Below are positions 25,321 to 35,574 of a stretch of DNA of 64,000 nt, one piece after another. The translations under genes were made by a program, and so were the position numbers. Position 1 is the stretch's first letter, and the number at the start of each line of letters is the position of its first letter. The notes under the pieces are model-generated. The model saw only the letters and a program-made list of their open reading frames with translations. It made no database searches and was not told where the DNA came from. Source of the stretch: JACCVG01 sp963790245 (lineage in GTDB: Bacteria; Actinomycetota; Thermoleophilia; Solirubrobacterales; Thermoleophilaceae); contig CAWBNP010000002.1 of the NCBI GenBank assembly GCA_963790245.1, positions 186,001-250,000 of the forward strand, read 5' to 3'.

Positions 25321-26351
25321 TTCGTACGCCCGGGATCGAGCGGATGGCGCAGCCCGATCCGATCCCGGGGGAGGAGGACGTCGACCGCTCCCTTCGGCCC
25401 CGGCGACTCGAGGATTTCGTCGGCCAGGACGGCGTCAAGAGCCAGCTCGCGGTTTTCATCGAGGCGGCGCGCGGCCGAGGCGAGCCGCTCGACCACGTGC
25501 TACTCGCCGGCCCTCCGGGCCTCGGCAAGACGTCGCTCGCGCAGATCATCGCCAACGAGCTGGAGGCGACGTTCGTAGCGACCAGCGGTCCGGCGCTGGA
25601 GCGCAAGGCCGATGTGGCAGCCTTCCTGTCGGCGCTCGAGCCCGGCTCGGTGTTCTTCGTCGACGAGATCCATCGGCTGCCGCGCGCGCTGGAGGAGACC
25701 TTCTACCCGGCCATGGAAGACCGTCAGCTGCCGATCACGGTCGGTGCCGGAGCGGGGGCCCGCGTCGTCACGCTCGACCTGCAGCCGTTCACCCTGATCG
25801 GCGCCACGACCCGGGCGGGTCTGCTGACGACGCCGCTGAGGGATCGGTTTGGCGTCACCCATCGCCTCGATCACTACGCGCCAGCCGAGCTCGCCGAGAT
25901 CGTCGTGCGGTCGGCCGGCATCCTCGGTATCGAGATCGATCCGGCGGGCGCGCTCGCGATCGCGACCCGCTCGCGCGGCACGCCGCGTGTCGCCAATCGG
26001 CTGTTGCGACGCGCGCGCGATTTCGCTGAAGTTCGGGGCGCCGGGCGGATCGACGCCACCGGCGCCGGCGAGGCACTCGACCTGCTCGAGGTCGACGCAG
26101 AGGGGCTCGACCGGCTCGATCGCGAGATCCTGCGCGCGATCTGCGAGAAGTTCGGCGGGGGTCCGGTCGGTCTCTCGACGCTCGCGATCGCCGTCGCCGA
26201 GGAGGCGGACACGATCGAGGACGTCTACGAGCCGTACCTCCTCCAGCGCGGTCTGCTGCAGCGGACGCCGCGAGGACGAATCGCGACCGCGGCGGCTTAC
26301 GCGCACCTTGGTCTCGCCGCCCCGGGGCGCGCGGGCGAGCGGTTGTTCTAA
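25317..26351 (+). CDS. ruvB: Holliday-junction branch-migration ATPase RuvB
   Basis: 344 residues. Walker A GPPGLGKT at 65-72, Walker B VFFVDEIHRL with DEIH at 116-119, sensor region LIGATTRAG, and the C-terminal winged helix ending in LQRGLLQRTPRGRIAT. GTG 25317 overlaps the ruvA stop (GTGA). Confidence 0.97.
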   Translation: MIRTPGIERMAQPDPIPGEEDVDRSLRPRRLEDFVGQDGVKSQLAVFIEAARGRGEPLDHVLLAGPPGLGKTSLAQIIANELEATFVATSGPALERKADVAAFLSALEPGSVFFVDEIHRLPRALEETFYPAMEDRQLPITVGAGAGARVVTLDLQPFTLIGATTRAGLLTTPLRDRFGVTHRLDHYAPAELAEIVVRSAGILGIEIDPAGALAIATRSRGTPRVANRLLRRARDFAEVRGAGRIDATGAGEALDLLEVDAEGLDRLDREILRAICEKFGGGPVGLSTLAIAVAEEADTIEDVYEPYLLQRGLLQRTPRGRIATAAAYAHLGLAAPGRAGERLF

Positions 26352-26365
26352 CCTCAGCCGTCGAG

Positions 26366-26827
26366 ATGGCCCACTTCATCTGCCCCAACTGCGGGAACCG
26401 CAGCGTCGCGAGTGAACGAACGGCCGGCTTCAGCGAGCGGGCGCGTGGCTGCTCCAACTGTGGTTTCGGCTTCCTGTTCGAACTGCTCGACGATTACTAC
26501 CCGGCGCCGACGGCGGCGTTTGTCGTCTGCGACGCCGACGCGCGGGTGATCGGCGTGGGCCGCGGTGTCCGCGAGCTGACCGGCCTCGGCGAGGAGGAGG
26601 CCCTCGGCCAAGACGTGCGCGAAGTGCTGGGCCTGGACTTCGGCGCCGACACCGACCACATCGGCACGGCGCTCGAATGGGGCGTACGCGTGCTCGACAA
26701 GCCAGTCACCGTGCACGCCGACGGCGACCGCCCCGAGCCCGCGAGGGCCGACATCTTCCCCGCCTACGACGACGACGGCGGCCTGCTGCTCGTCCTCACG
26801 CCGAGCGCCGAGCGCACACCCCAGTGA
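26366..26827 (+). CDS. Zinc-ribbon and PAS-domain small protein
   Basis: 153 residues. The N-terminus is a zinc ribbon (C6-x2-C9 ... C29-x2-C32: ICPNCG and CSNCGFG). Residues about 48-150 read as a PAS fold (AFVVCDADARVIGVGRGVRELTG, then LGQDVREVLGLDFG). No output domain. It takes the place where yajC stands in many actinobacteria, between ruvB and secD, and its stop overlaps the secD GTG. Function unknown; possibly a sensor or adaptor. Confidence 0.78.
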   Translation: MAHFICPNCGNRSVASERTAGFSERARGCSNCGFGFLFELLDDYYPAPTAAFVVCDADARVIGVGRGVRELTGLGEEEALGQDVREVLGLDFGADTDHIGTALEWGVRVLDKPVTVHADGDRPEPARADIFPAYDDDGGLLLVLTPSAERTPQ

Positions 26828-29720
26828 CCGACCGCCGCCGCAATCTCGCGATCATCCTCGCCGTCCTCGCCCTGCTGGGTGGCGCGGTCGCGGTGATCCT
26901 GACAATGCCGACCCGTCTCGGCCTCGACCTGCGCGGCGGGGTGGAGTTGATCTATCAGGGCGTTCCGACTCCGAAGGTTCCCGAGATCACGCCCCAGACG
27001 ATCGATGACGCGATCGGCACGATCCGCAAGCGAACCGACTCGCTCGGCGTCTCCGAGCCGGAGATCCAGCGCGCCGGGCCGGACCAGATCTCGATCAGCC
27101 TGCCCGATGTGGCAAACGCCGACCGGGCGATCGAGCAGGTCGGCACTACCGCCCAGCTCCAGTTCTACGACTGGGAGACGAACGTCTTCACCAGCGAGGG
27201 GGAGATCGCAGACCCTGGCTGAGGTCCAAAGCGCCTTCATCCCCGGAGAGCCCGACCCGTCCACACGCGTGCGGCCGCTGCTCTTGCGCGACGCCATCGA
27301 GCGCGCCGCCAAGGTCGAGCCGCGCGCGGACGCCGACGACGTTCCGCCGGAGTCGACCGCGACCCCCGAGGACGCCGATCGCCTCAACGACACCGGCGCC
27401 ACCAAGTACTACCTTTTCGGACCGGACGAGCGCCGAATCGCCGGGCCGCGACCCCGACTGCAAGAGCCTGCTCTCCGAGTTCGTCGAGAACGCCGAGGGC
27501 TCCGGGCAGCGGCGCAAGGTCCCGGAGGGCATCGACTGCGCGGCACGAGCTCGAGGCGATCCCGCCGAGTCCGGAGCTGCCTGACGACAGCGACGTACTG
27601 ACCGTCCCGCAAGGCGTCGTCCTGGTCCAGCAGGAACTGGCGCCTGGAGCCCCGCCGCTCCAAGCCGGGCGCGGAGCGCTACTTCATCCTCGAGGACGAT
27701 GCCGCTCTCTCCGGCAACGAGATCAAGGACCCGCAAGGTCCAGACCGACTCGCGCACGCAGGAGCAGGTCGTCGCGATGGAGTTCACGGAGTCGGGCAGA
27801 AGGCGTTCGCCGCGATCACCCGCCAGATCGCCGAGCGCGGCCTCGGCTCTGCGGCGTCTTCGGCCAGGCGAGATCGACGAGCTTCCAGAGCGTTCGCGAT
27901 CACGCTCGACGACCAGATCGTCTCGCTGCGTCGATCGACTACGTCGAGAACCCCGACCGGCATCGACGGTCGCACTGGCGCCCAGATCAACAACATCGGC
28001 GACCTCGACGCGACCAACGACCTGGCCAACAACCTGCGGATCGGCTCGCTGCCGATCTAGCTCAAGCTGATCTCCCAGACCCAGATCTCGGCCTCGCTCG
28101 GTGCCCAGGCGCTCGATCAGGGCCTGATCGCGGCCGCCGTCGGGCTACTCCTGACGCTGCTCTTCCTGATCGCTCTTCTACCGCGTCCTCGGCATGGTTG
28201 CCGCTCTCGCCCTCGTCACCTACGCGATCTTCCTGTTCGCGCTCGTGAAGCTGATCCCGATCACCCTGACGCTTCCCGGGATCGCCGGACTGATCCTGAC
28301 CCTCGGCGTCGCGGCCGACGCGAATATCGTCATCTTCGAGCGAATCAAGGAGGAGGCGCGCGCCGGGCGGTCGATTCCGGCGGCGATCACGAGCGGCTAC
28401 GGCAAGGCCCTCCGAACGATCATCGACGCGAACGTGGTGACGATCGGCGTCGCCTTCATCCTGTTCACGCTCGCGACCGCGGGCGTCAAGGGGTTCGCGT
28501 TCACGCTCGGTATCGGCGTGCTCGTGCTCGCTCTTCACGGCGGTGCTCGCCACCTCGGCGATCCTCGGCTCGATCGCCCGACTCGCGGATCCTCCGCTCC
28601 CGCCACGCGCTCGGCGCTCGGGGCGAGAAGGCCTGCGCTTCCGCTTCGACTTCACCGGTGCCTCGAGTGGTTCTTCTCCGCCTCGGGGCTGATCATCCGC
28701 GCCGGAGCGCTCGCGATCGCGACACTCGGGATCAACTTCGGCATCGATTTCTCCTCGGGCACGCGTATCAAGACTCCGCTCGAGCAGCCGGCGACCGTCG
28801 ACCAGGTCCGCCAGTCCCTGCCGGAGAGTACCGCGACGCCAAGGTCCAGACGGTCGAGGAGCCGGAGCTCGGCGACACCGTCGTGCAGATCGCTGTCCCG
28901 GCGCTGCAGCCCGACGAGTAGGCAGCTGTTCGCGACGCACTCGACGGCGCTTTCGGTGTCAGCCAGGCGGACTACTCGACGAGCTCGATCGGGCCGACGT
29001 TCGGCGAGCAGATCGCGTACACGGCGATCATCGCGATCATCGCGTCGCTGTTCCTGATCTCGATCTACATCGGGCTGCAGGTTCGAGTTCAAGTACGCCG
29101 TCCCCGTCCTGATCGCGCTGACCCACGACATGCTGATCACGGGAGGGGTCTACGCGCTCACAGAGCGGGAGCTGACGACCTCGACGGTCGCGGCCCTGCT
29201 CACGATCCTCGGTTACTCGCTCTACGACACGATCATCGTGTTCGACCGAATACGGGAGAACGTGCCCCGGATGCCGCGCGCGACCTTCTCCCAGATGGTC
29301 AATCGCTCGATGTCCGAGGTGCTCATCCGATCGCTGGTCACGAGCTTCTCGACGCTGTTCCCGATCGCCGCGTCTGATGTTCTTCGGCGGCGAGACGCTG
29401 CAGGACTTCGGCTTCGCGCTGCTGGTCGGCGTCGCGTCGGGCACCTACTCCTCGATCTTCATCGCGGCCCCGGTGCTGACGGAGTGGAAGGAGCGGGAGC
29501 CGCTATACCGCCGCCGGCGGCAGATCGTGATGGAGGATCACGGTGGCGTCGTGCCCGCCTACTTCGAGGTCTCGCTCGGCAGCCTGATGGCGAGCGGTCC
29601 CGCGCGCAAGCAGCGCGGCCCCGAAGCTCGATCAGCCACAGACCGCCGAGCCGACGCAAGGGCGGTTCGGCCGTCAGCCGGCTCGGACGCGCCGGACGGA
29701 AGGAGGACGGAGAGCGATGA
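26824..29720 (+). CDS. secD/secF: Protein-export membrane proteins SecD and SecF (possibly fused; many frame breaks)
   Basis: Auxiliary subunits that use the proton gradient to help preproteins leave the SecYEG channel. The SecD start is GTG 26824 (overlapping the previous stop). One N-terminal membrane helix, GLDLRGGVELIYQG, and the P1 domain follow. The transmembrane core contains LGVAADANIVIFERIKEE. The SecF part begins around 28640 (RFRFDFTGAS) with LGINFGIDFSSGTRIKT, and has LGYSLYDTIIVFDRIREN. No stop plus start separating the two can be recognised, so a fused SecDF is plausible. The frame changes about 15-20 times between 27200 and 29650, and two TAG codons (28058, 28919) interrupt otherwise continuous frame. 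The end is set by TGA 29718-29720, overlapping the next ATG. Confidence 0.85.
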
Positions 29721-29968
29721 CCGTTCTGGTCTGGGTGATGATCGGCATCGCCGTCTGGCACTTCACGGTGTGGGTCCCGGATCGGTTCTGGGGCGGGATC
29801 GTCGGCTCGTTTCTCGTCGCCGCGGCCGGTGGAGCCTCTTCGGGTTCATCGTGTCCGGCTTCGGTTCCGCCCGGCAATCCACCCGGGATGCTCGAGGCGG
29901 TCATCGCGATGCCCGGCGCGCTGATCGCGCTCGGGCTCTCGTACGTCTACGGTTCGAAGCTGGAATAG
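29717..29968 (+). CDS. Small integral membrane protein
   Basis: 83 residues in the printed frame. The N-terminus MTVLVWVMIGIAVWHF and the end MLEAVIAMPGALIALGLSYVYG are two or three membrane helices. In the middle (29831-29870) the printed frame reads a Ser/Pro run, while a neighbouring frame reads LFGFIVSGFGSA, which fits a membrane helix far better. Two compensating indels are therefore likely. Not assigned to a function; it sits between secDF and recJ. Confidence 0.6.
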   Translation: MTVLVWVMIGIAVWHFTVWVPDRFWGGIVGSFLVAAAGGASSGSSCPASVPPGNPPGMLEAVIAMPGALIALGLSYVYGSKLE

Positions 29969-30021
29969 ACCGAGGACTGAGCGCGCGCGGTTCCGTCGGG
30001 CGGCGTCGTGATGATGGCCCG

Positions 30022-32452
30022 ATGGAAGATCTCGTCCGCTGGTCGGCGTCCCCCTGCCCGCCGGCCCTGGTCGACGGCCTCGCGCACGAGCTCGGGATTG
30101 TCGCTCGCAGCTCGCGGCGATCCTGTCCGCCGCGGCTTACGCCGGTCCTGAGGCCGCCCGTCGTTCTTCGCCGCCGATGAGCACCACCACCCGTCGCTGC
30201 TCGGGGACATCGCGGACGCGTGCGACCTCATCATCGAGTCACGTCGCGCCGTGGCAGCCGGATCGTCGTCCACGGGGACTACGACGTCGACGGCGTCTCC
30301 TCGACCGCGATCCTCGTCGGCGCGCTGCGCGACCTCGGGGCCGATCCCGCGTGGCATATCCCGAGCCGGCTGGAGGACGGCTACGGCTTGATCCGACGCA
30401 CTGTCGATCGGCTGTCGGCGCCGGGCACCGGGTTGCTGATCACGGTCGACTGCGCGATCACGCGGTGCGCGGAGATCGACCGCGCCCGGGCCGGCGGACA
30501 TCGACTCGATCGTCACCGACCACCACCAGCCGGCCGATCCGCTGCCGGACTGCCCGATCCTCCATCCGGTGCTCGAGCGGATACCCGTTCGCGGATCTGT
30601 GCGCCAGCGGGCGTAGCCCACAAGCTCTCGGTCGCGCTCCGGCAACGTCGCCGGCTTCCGGCGGCGGAGCACGACGAGCTCGATCTGGTGGCGCTCGCCA
30701 CGATCTGCGACGTCGTGCCGCTGCACGGCGAGAACCGGCGACTGGTTCGGGACGGGCTCGGCGCGCTCCAGCGCACGCGCCGGCCCGGACTGCGGGCCCT
30801 GATGCGCTCGCGGGTTGGAGCCGGGGTCAGCCGACGAGCGGACGGCCGGGCTTCCGGCTCGGGCCCGAGGATCAACGCCGCCGGCCGGATGCGGACCGCC
30901 GAGGCGGCGCTCGAGCTGGTGCTCACCGAGGATGAGGACCGAGCCGGCGCGATCGCGGACGAGCTCGACCTGCTCAACCGCGATCGTCGGGACCGGGAGA
31001 CCCGCATCGTCTTCGCGCCGAGAGCGCGCGTGCCGAGTACGAGGAGGATCGGCGTGACCGTCGTGGCGGGGGAGGGACTGGCATCCGGGCGTCCTCGGGA
31101 TCGTCGCCTCGCGACTGGCCGAGCGCCACCACCGGCCGGCGCTGGTGATCGGGCTCGAGGACGGGGTTGGCCGCGGCTCGGGCCGCTCGTGGGCGGGCTT
31201 CGACCTTCACGGGGCGCTCAGTCGGGATGCGCCCACCTTCTGAGCCGGTTCGGCGGCCATCGTGCGGCTGCCGGGGTCGAGCTCGACGCCGATCGCCTCG
31301 ACGCGTTCCGGACGGCATTCGAGAGCGTCGCCCGCGCAAGGATCGACGAGCGCGATCTCGGCGCCTCGGCTGAGGTCGATGCAATCGTCTCGCCGGCACG
31401 GCTGGGTCTCGACCTGGCCGAGTCGCTGCGCCTGCTCGCGCCGTTCGGCGCGGCCAACCGAGAGCCGGTTCTGGTCGCCCCCGGGGTGTCGGTCGAGGAC
31501 GTCCGGCCGATGGGCGACGACGGCCAGCACGCGCGGATGGCGCTCGTCGGGGGAGGAGGGCGCGCCCGGTCGGTCGCGTTTCGGTGCACGCCCCGGTCAC
31601 TCGAGGACCGGATTGGGGCTCCACAGGATGCAGTCCTGACACTCGAGATCGACCGTTGGGGCGGCTCGGTGTCTGCGCGGCCGATCCTGAGCGGCATGCT
31701 CGCGACACCGTCCGGATGGTGGTGGACGCCGCCGCGGGTGAAGGGTTCATGGACCGCGTGCGGGCGCTGTCGGCGCCCGCGACCGGCGCCGGCGGCCCCG
31801 CCGGGGCGTTAATCGACCGGCGTGGTGTCGGCCTCGTCGCGACCGCGGCTGAGCTGTTCAGCCTCGAGGCTCCGATCCTCGTCGTCTGCGCGGATCTCGG
31901 TGCCCGTCGCGAGGGCATCGAGCGGCTGCTCGCGGGCCGGGCGCCCGAGGGGCGGCTGGCCGCCTGCGAGTGGGTCGACCTGCTCGCCGGACCGCCCTCC
32001 GAGTTCGGCCATCTGCTCGCCCTTGACCCGCCGGTCGTGGAGTACGAGGGGCCATGCGAGGTGGTCGCCGCGTGGGGCGAGCCGGAGATCGCATTCGCCC
32101 TCGAGGTCCTCGAGCGCCGGACCGCTCTGCGCAGAGCCCCTCGCAACGCTCTACAGGACGCTCAGGGAGAGCGGGGGGAGCTGGCCGGGCGCGAGCTCGA
32201 GGCGGCGCTGCGAGGCCCGCAGAAGCGCTCATACGACCCGCGGATCTGCGCGCGGCTGCTGGCGGTGCTCGCCGAGCTCGAGCTGGCCGCGGTCGATCTC
32301 GCCCCGGGGGCCGAGCGGTGCCGGCTGCTCGAGCAACGGCCCACTTCCCTCGAGAGTTCCGCCACGTTCACCGCGGCGGTCGCCGAGCGGGATCGGCTGC
32401 GTTCCGGCCTCGAGGCGGAGCAGACGGCGCTGAGCCGTCGGCGAGCCGCTAG
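30022..32452 (+). CDS. recJ: Single-stranded-DNA exonuclease RecJ (frame breaks, long C-terminal extension)
   Basis: 5'-3' exonuclease used in recombination and repair. The DHH phosphoesterase core shows VVHGDYDVDGVSSTAILVGA (motif I), then ITVDCAI, a DHH motif visible only in another frame near 30515 (DHHQPADPLPDCP) and GPRINAAGRM. The DHHA1/OB part includes SRFGGHRAAAGVEL and LRLLAPFGAANREPV. After about 31720 a further roughly 240 residues follow (LVVCADLGARREGIERLL, then an Ala/Leu/Arg helical end). At least 8 frame changes. The last codons meet the convergent sulfotransferase stop in CTAG at 32449-32452, so the exact C-terminus is uncertain. Confidence 0.82.
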
Positions 32453-33258
32453 ACCGGACCAGTTCGGCGAACAACTCGCCGCTGAACTCGCGGAAGCGGT
32501 CGGCGTCGGGCTTCAACCGTTCCACGAGCTCTGTCTGGAGCGATTCGTCGATCACCGGGCGATCGACCGGTTTGCCGAGCGGCAGCACGCGCTTGCATCC
32601 GGTTGTAGTTCGGGCGCGAGAGGTTGTTGAGCGCCCAGGCGCCGAAGCGGTTGAGTCGCTCCTTATCGGCGGTCCGGTGCTTTTCCTCCTTGTACTTCTT
32701 GGAGGTGAAGCCATCGCGACACCGACGAACCGGAAGATTCGCGCGAGCGTCTCCATCCGGTCGTCGCGCAGGTCGCCGGAGTCGAGAATCAGGAATGTAC
32801 TCGCGCGGGTAGTAGGGCAGGAACTGCTCCACTGGAACATGTAGCGGCTGCGGTTCACGTAGGTCTTGCTTCGGATCGAGCAGCGTTGTCGCGAGGTCTC
32901 GGTGCTCGGCGCGCTTGGTGTAGTTGTGGATGTACTGGGAGATCATCCGCGAGACCGGGTCACGGACCAGGAAGATCGAGCTTCGCGTCCGGCACGACCT
33001 CAGCGCATCTTCTCCGGGACCCCGCGGAAATGCGGATGCGCCGTGTAGTTGGGCGAGGCCTCGCCGCGCACGGGCTCGGAGCCGTCGGCCAATGGCTCCT
33101 AGTACCAGTCGACGCCCTGGCTCCCAGTTGCGCGTCTCGATGAAGAAGTTGAGCTCCTTCGGCTTCGACATCGCGATCTCCGGGTGCTGGCGGAGGTAGT
33201 AGTGGAGTGCGCTGGTCCCGCATTTCTGCGCGCCGATGACGATGAGGTTCGGTTGCAA
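32449..33258 (-). CDS. Sulfotransferase (frame breaks)
   Basis: A PAPS-dependent sulfotransferase of the heparan N-deacetylase/NodH-like type. N-terminal LIVIGAQKCGTSALHYYLRQ with the 5'-phosphosulfate loop, KPKELNFF, a WY motif near 33100, GEASPNYT in another frame, and the 3'-phosphate site FLVRDPVSRMISQYIH. The printed frame stays open by chance through several indels. Start TTG 33258 with TACCCT 9 nt upstream on the minus strand. It stands alone, antisense between recJ and relA. Confidence 0.8.
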   Translation of the reverse strand: MQPNLIVIGAQKCGTSALHYYLRQHPEIAMSKPKELNFFIETRNWEPGRRLVLGAIGRRLRARARRGLAQLHGASAFPRGPGEDALRSCRTRSSIFLVRDPVSRMISQYIHNYTKRAEHRDLATTLLDPKQDLREPQPLHVPVEQFLPYYPREYIPDSRLRRPARRPDGDARANLPVRRCRDGFTSKKYKEEKHRTADKERLNRFGAWALNNLSRPNYNRMQARAAARQTGRSPGDRRIAPDRARGTVEARRRPLPRVQRRVVRRTGPV

Positions 33259-33267
33259 AGCGGGTCA

Positions 33268-33273
33268 AGGGTA
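33268..33273 (-). promoter_or_regulatory. -10 element for the antisense sulfotransferase
   Basis: Minus strand TACCCT, 9 nt before TTG 33258, back-to-back with the relA box. Confidence 0.4.
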
Positions 33274-33287
33274 GCGGCCACGCCATC

Positions 33288-33293
33288 TAGAAT
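33288..33293 (+). promoter_or_regulatory. -10 element of a leaderless relA promoter
   Basis: TAGAAT, 8 nt before ATG 33302. The same hexamer precedes yebC and the epimerase gene at 59392. Confidence 0.55.
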
Positions 33294-33301
33294 TGGCTGG
33301 G

Positions 33302-35574
33302 ATGGCGCGCACGACCGGCAATCAGGAGTTCGAGCGGAGTCCTGTCGGGGCGCTCGCGCGTATCGACGGCGATGCTCCCGAGCTGCTCGCGGATCTGTTC
33401 GCGGTGATCGAGGAGCACGCGCCGCCCGACGGCCGAGCGCGTCTGGATCGCGACCTGATCGACGCGCGCCTTCGAGTTCTCCTACAGCCGCCACGACAAC
33501 CAGCGGCGCCGCTCCGGCGAGGAGTTCATCACCCACCCGGTCGGCGTGGCCAAGATCTGCGCGGGCATGCGACTCGACTCCGAGACGCTCTGCGCCGCGC
33601 TGCTGCACGACACCGTCGAGGACACGACGCGCGTCGCTCGACGAGGTCCGGCCGACTTCGGCGACGAGGTCGCCGCGCTCGTCGACGGCGTCACGAAGCT
33701 GACCGGCATCACGTTCTCGAGCCGCGACGAGAGCCAAGCCGAGAACTACCGCAAGATGATCGTCGCGATGGCGCAGGACGTGCGCGTCGTCCTGATCAAG
33801 CTCGCCGATCGGCTGCACAACATGCGCACGATCGCCGCGCTGCCGAAGCAGAAGCAGCAGGAGAAGGCGACGCGAGACGCTCGAGATCTACGCTCCACTC
33901 GCGCATCGGCTCGGGCATCCACGCGATCAAGTGGGAGCTCGAGGACCTGGCCTTCGCCACGCTCCACCCGCGCAAGTACAAGGAGATCAAGGGGCTGGTC
34001 AACCAGCAGCGCAAGGAGCGCGAGGAGTACGTGGCGCGCGCGGCACGCTACCTGCAGCAGGAGCTCGACGAGGTCGACATCGACTCCGAGATCTCCGGCC
34101 GCGCCAAGCACTTCTATTCCATCTACGTGAAGATGACCCGCAAGGGGCGCGAGTTCAACGAGATCTACGACCTGACCGCGATGCGCGTGCTGGTGGACTC
34201 GGTCAAGGACTGCTACGGCACGATCGGCGTCGATCCACTCGCTCTGGAAGCCGCTCCCGGGCCGCTTCAAGGACTGGGTCGCGATGCCCAAGTTCAACAT
34301 GTACCAGGCGCTCCACACCACGGTGATCGGGCCCGAGGGGCGGCCGCTGGAGATCCAGATCCGAACCCGGCGAGATGCACGAGACCGCCGAGTTCGGGGT
34401 CGCGGCCCACTGGCTCTACAAGGACGCCGCCGGCCGCGCCGAGAGGCAAGGTGGAGTGGCTCAAGCAGATGGTCGACTTCCAGGGCGACCTCAAGGACCC
34501 CCAGCAGTTCGTCGAGGGGCTCAAGGTCGACCTGTTCGAGGACGAGGTCTTCGTGTTCACGCCGCGCGGCGAGGTCAAGTCGCTGGCGGCCGGCGCCACG
34601 CCGCTCGACTTCGCCTACGAGGTCCACACGGATGTCGGCCACCGCTGCGTCGGGGCCAAGGTCAACGGCAAGATCGTGCCGCTGCACTACGAGCTCAAGT
34701 CGGGCGACATCTGCGAGGTGCTGACCTCGAAGAAGGAGCGCGGCCCCTCGCGCGACTGGCTCGCGCTGGCCAAGACCACGCGCGCGCAGTCGAAGATCAG
34801 GGCCTGGTTCCAGCGCGAGCGCCGCGAGGACTCCGAGCGCGCCGGGCGCGAGCTGCTTCCACGAGACGCTCAAGCGCCAGGGGCTGCCGCCGCAGCGCAT
34901 CACCGGATCGCCGCTGCTCGCCGACGTGATCCGCGAGATGGGCTTCCGCAAGGCCGACGAGTTCTACATCGCGCTCGGCCAGTCCAAGATCTCGGCCCGC
35001 GTCGCCACCAACAAGGTGCATGCAGCGGCTCAAGGAGGGCGAGTCGGTCGCGGAGCCGGGAGTGGCCGACGACCTGATCTCCTCAAGAAGGTCGAGGTCG
35101 CCAGGCCCGACGCGACAGTCCTCGAGCTACGGGATCAAGGTCGAGGGCGCCGACGACGTGATGCTGCGGATGGCGAAGTGCTGCCGGCCGGTGCCCGGCG
35201 ATCCGATCGTCGGCTACATCTCACTCGGCAAGGGCATCACGATCCATCACGAGCACTGCCCGAACTCCAAGGCGCTCATGCGCAATCCCGAGCGGTTCAC
35301 CAAGGTCGGCTGGGACTCGGAGTCGATCACGTCGTTCCGGGTCGAGCTCCAGATCGACGCCTGGGATCGCCCGCGGCTGCTCGAGGACCTCTCGCGGGCG
35401 TTCTCCGAGAGCGGCGTGAACATCCTCGAGGCGCGCTGCATCGTCGACCAGCCGATGGTCAAGGACCGGTTCGTGCTCGAGGTCGGCGACGTCAAGGCCC
35501 TCAAGGCCTGCATCCAGCGGGTGAGGAACATCGAGTCCGTTTTCGACGCGTACCGGATTACTCCCACGCCGTAG
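33302..35574 (+). CDS. relA: Bifunctional (p)ppGpp synthetase/hydrolase of the Rel family (frame breaks)
   Basis: Makes and degrades the alarmone (p)ppGpp. Hydrolase HD domain: FITHPVGVAKICAGM, LLHDTVEDT, VLIKLADRLHNMRTIAALP. Synthetase: GRAKHFYSIYVKM and, in shifted frame, MPKFNMYQALHTTVIGP. TGS: DEVFVFTPRGEVKSLAAGAT. Zinc-finger/ACT end: MLRMAKCCRPVPGDPIVGYI and VELQIDAWDRPRLLEDLSRA. About 757 residues when corrected. Frame changes occur near 33470, 33640, 33880, 33930, 34245, 34370, 34445, 34860, 35030 and 35090; several can be undone by deleting one base. Intact HD ligands argue for an active hydrolase. The 3' end overlaps the convergent GT4 gene by 17 bp. Confidence 0.92.

Noticed and set aside
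33099..33101. A further in-frame TAG in the sulfotransferase (after GVDWY)
   Set aside because: Reading one base later gives R-S-H after W-Y, matching the usual WYRSHF-type motif, so this is an indel and not a stop inside a continuous frame.
27200..35100. Programmed frameshifting or pseudogenes in secDF, recJ and relA
   Set aside because: There are too many breaks at unrelated sites, no slippery sequences repeat, and all catalytic motifs are kept. Consensus error is simpler.
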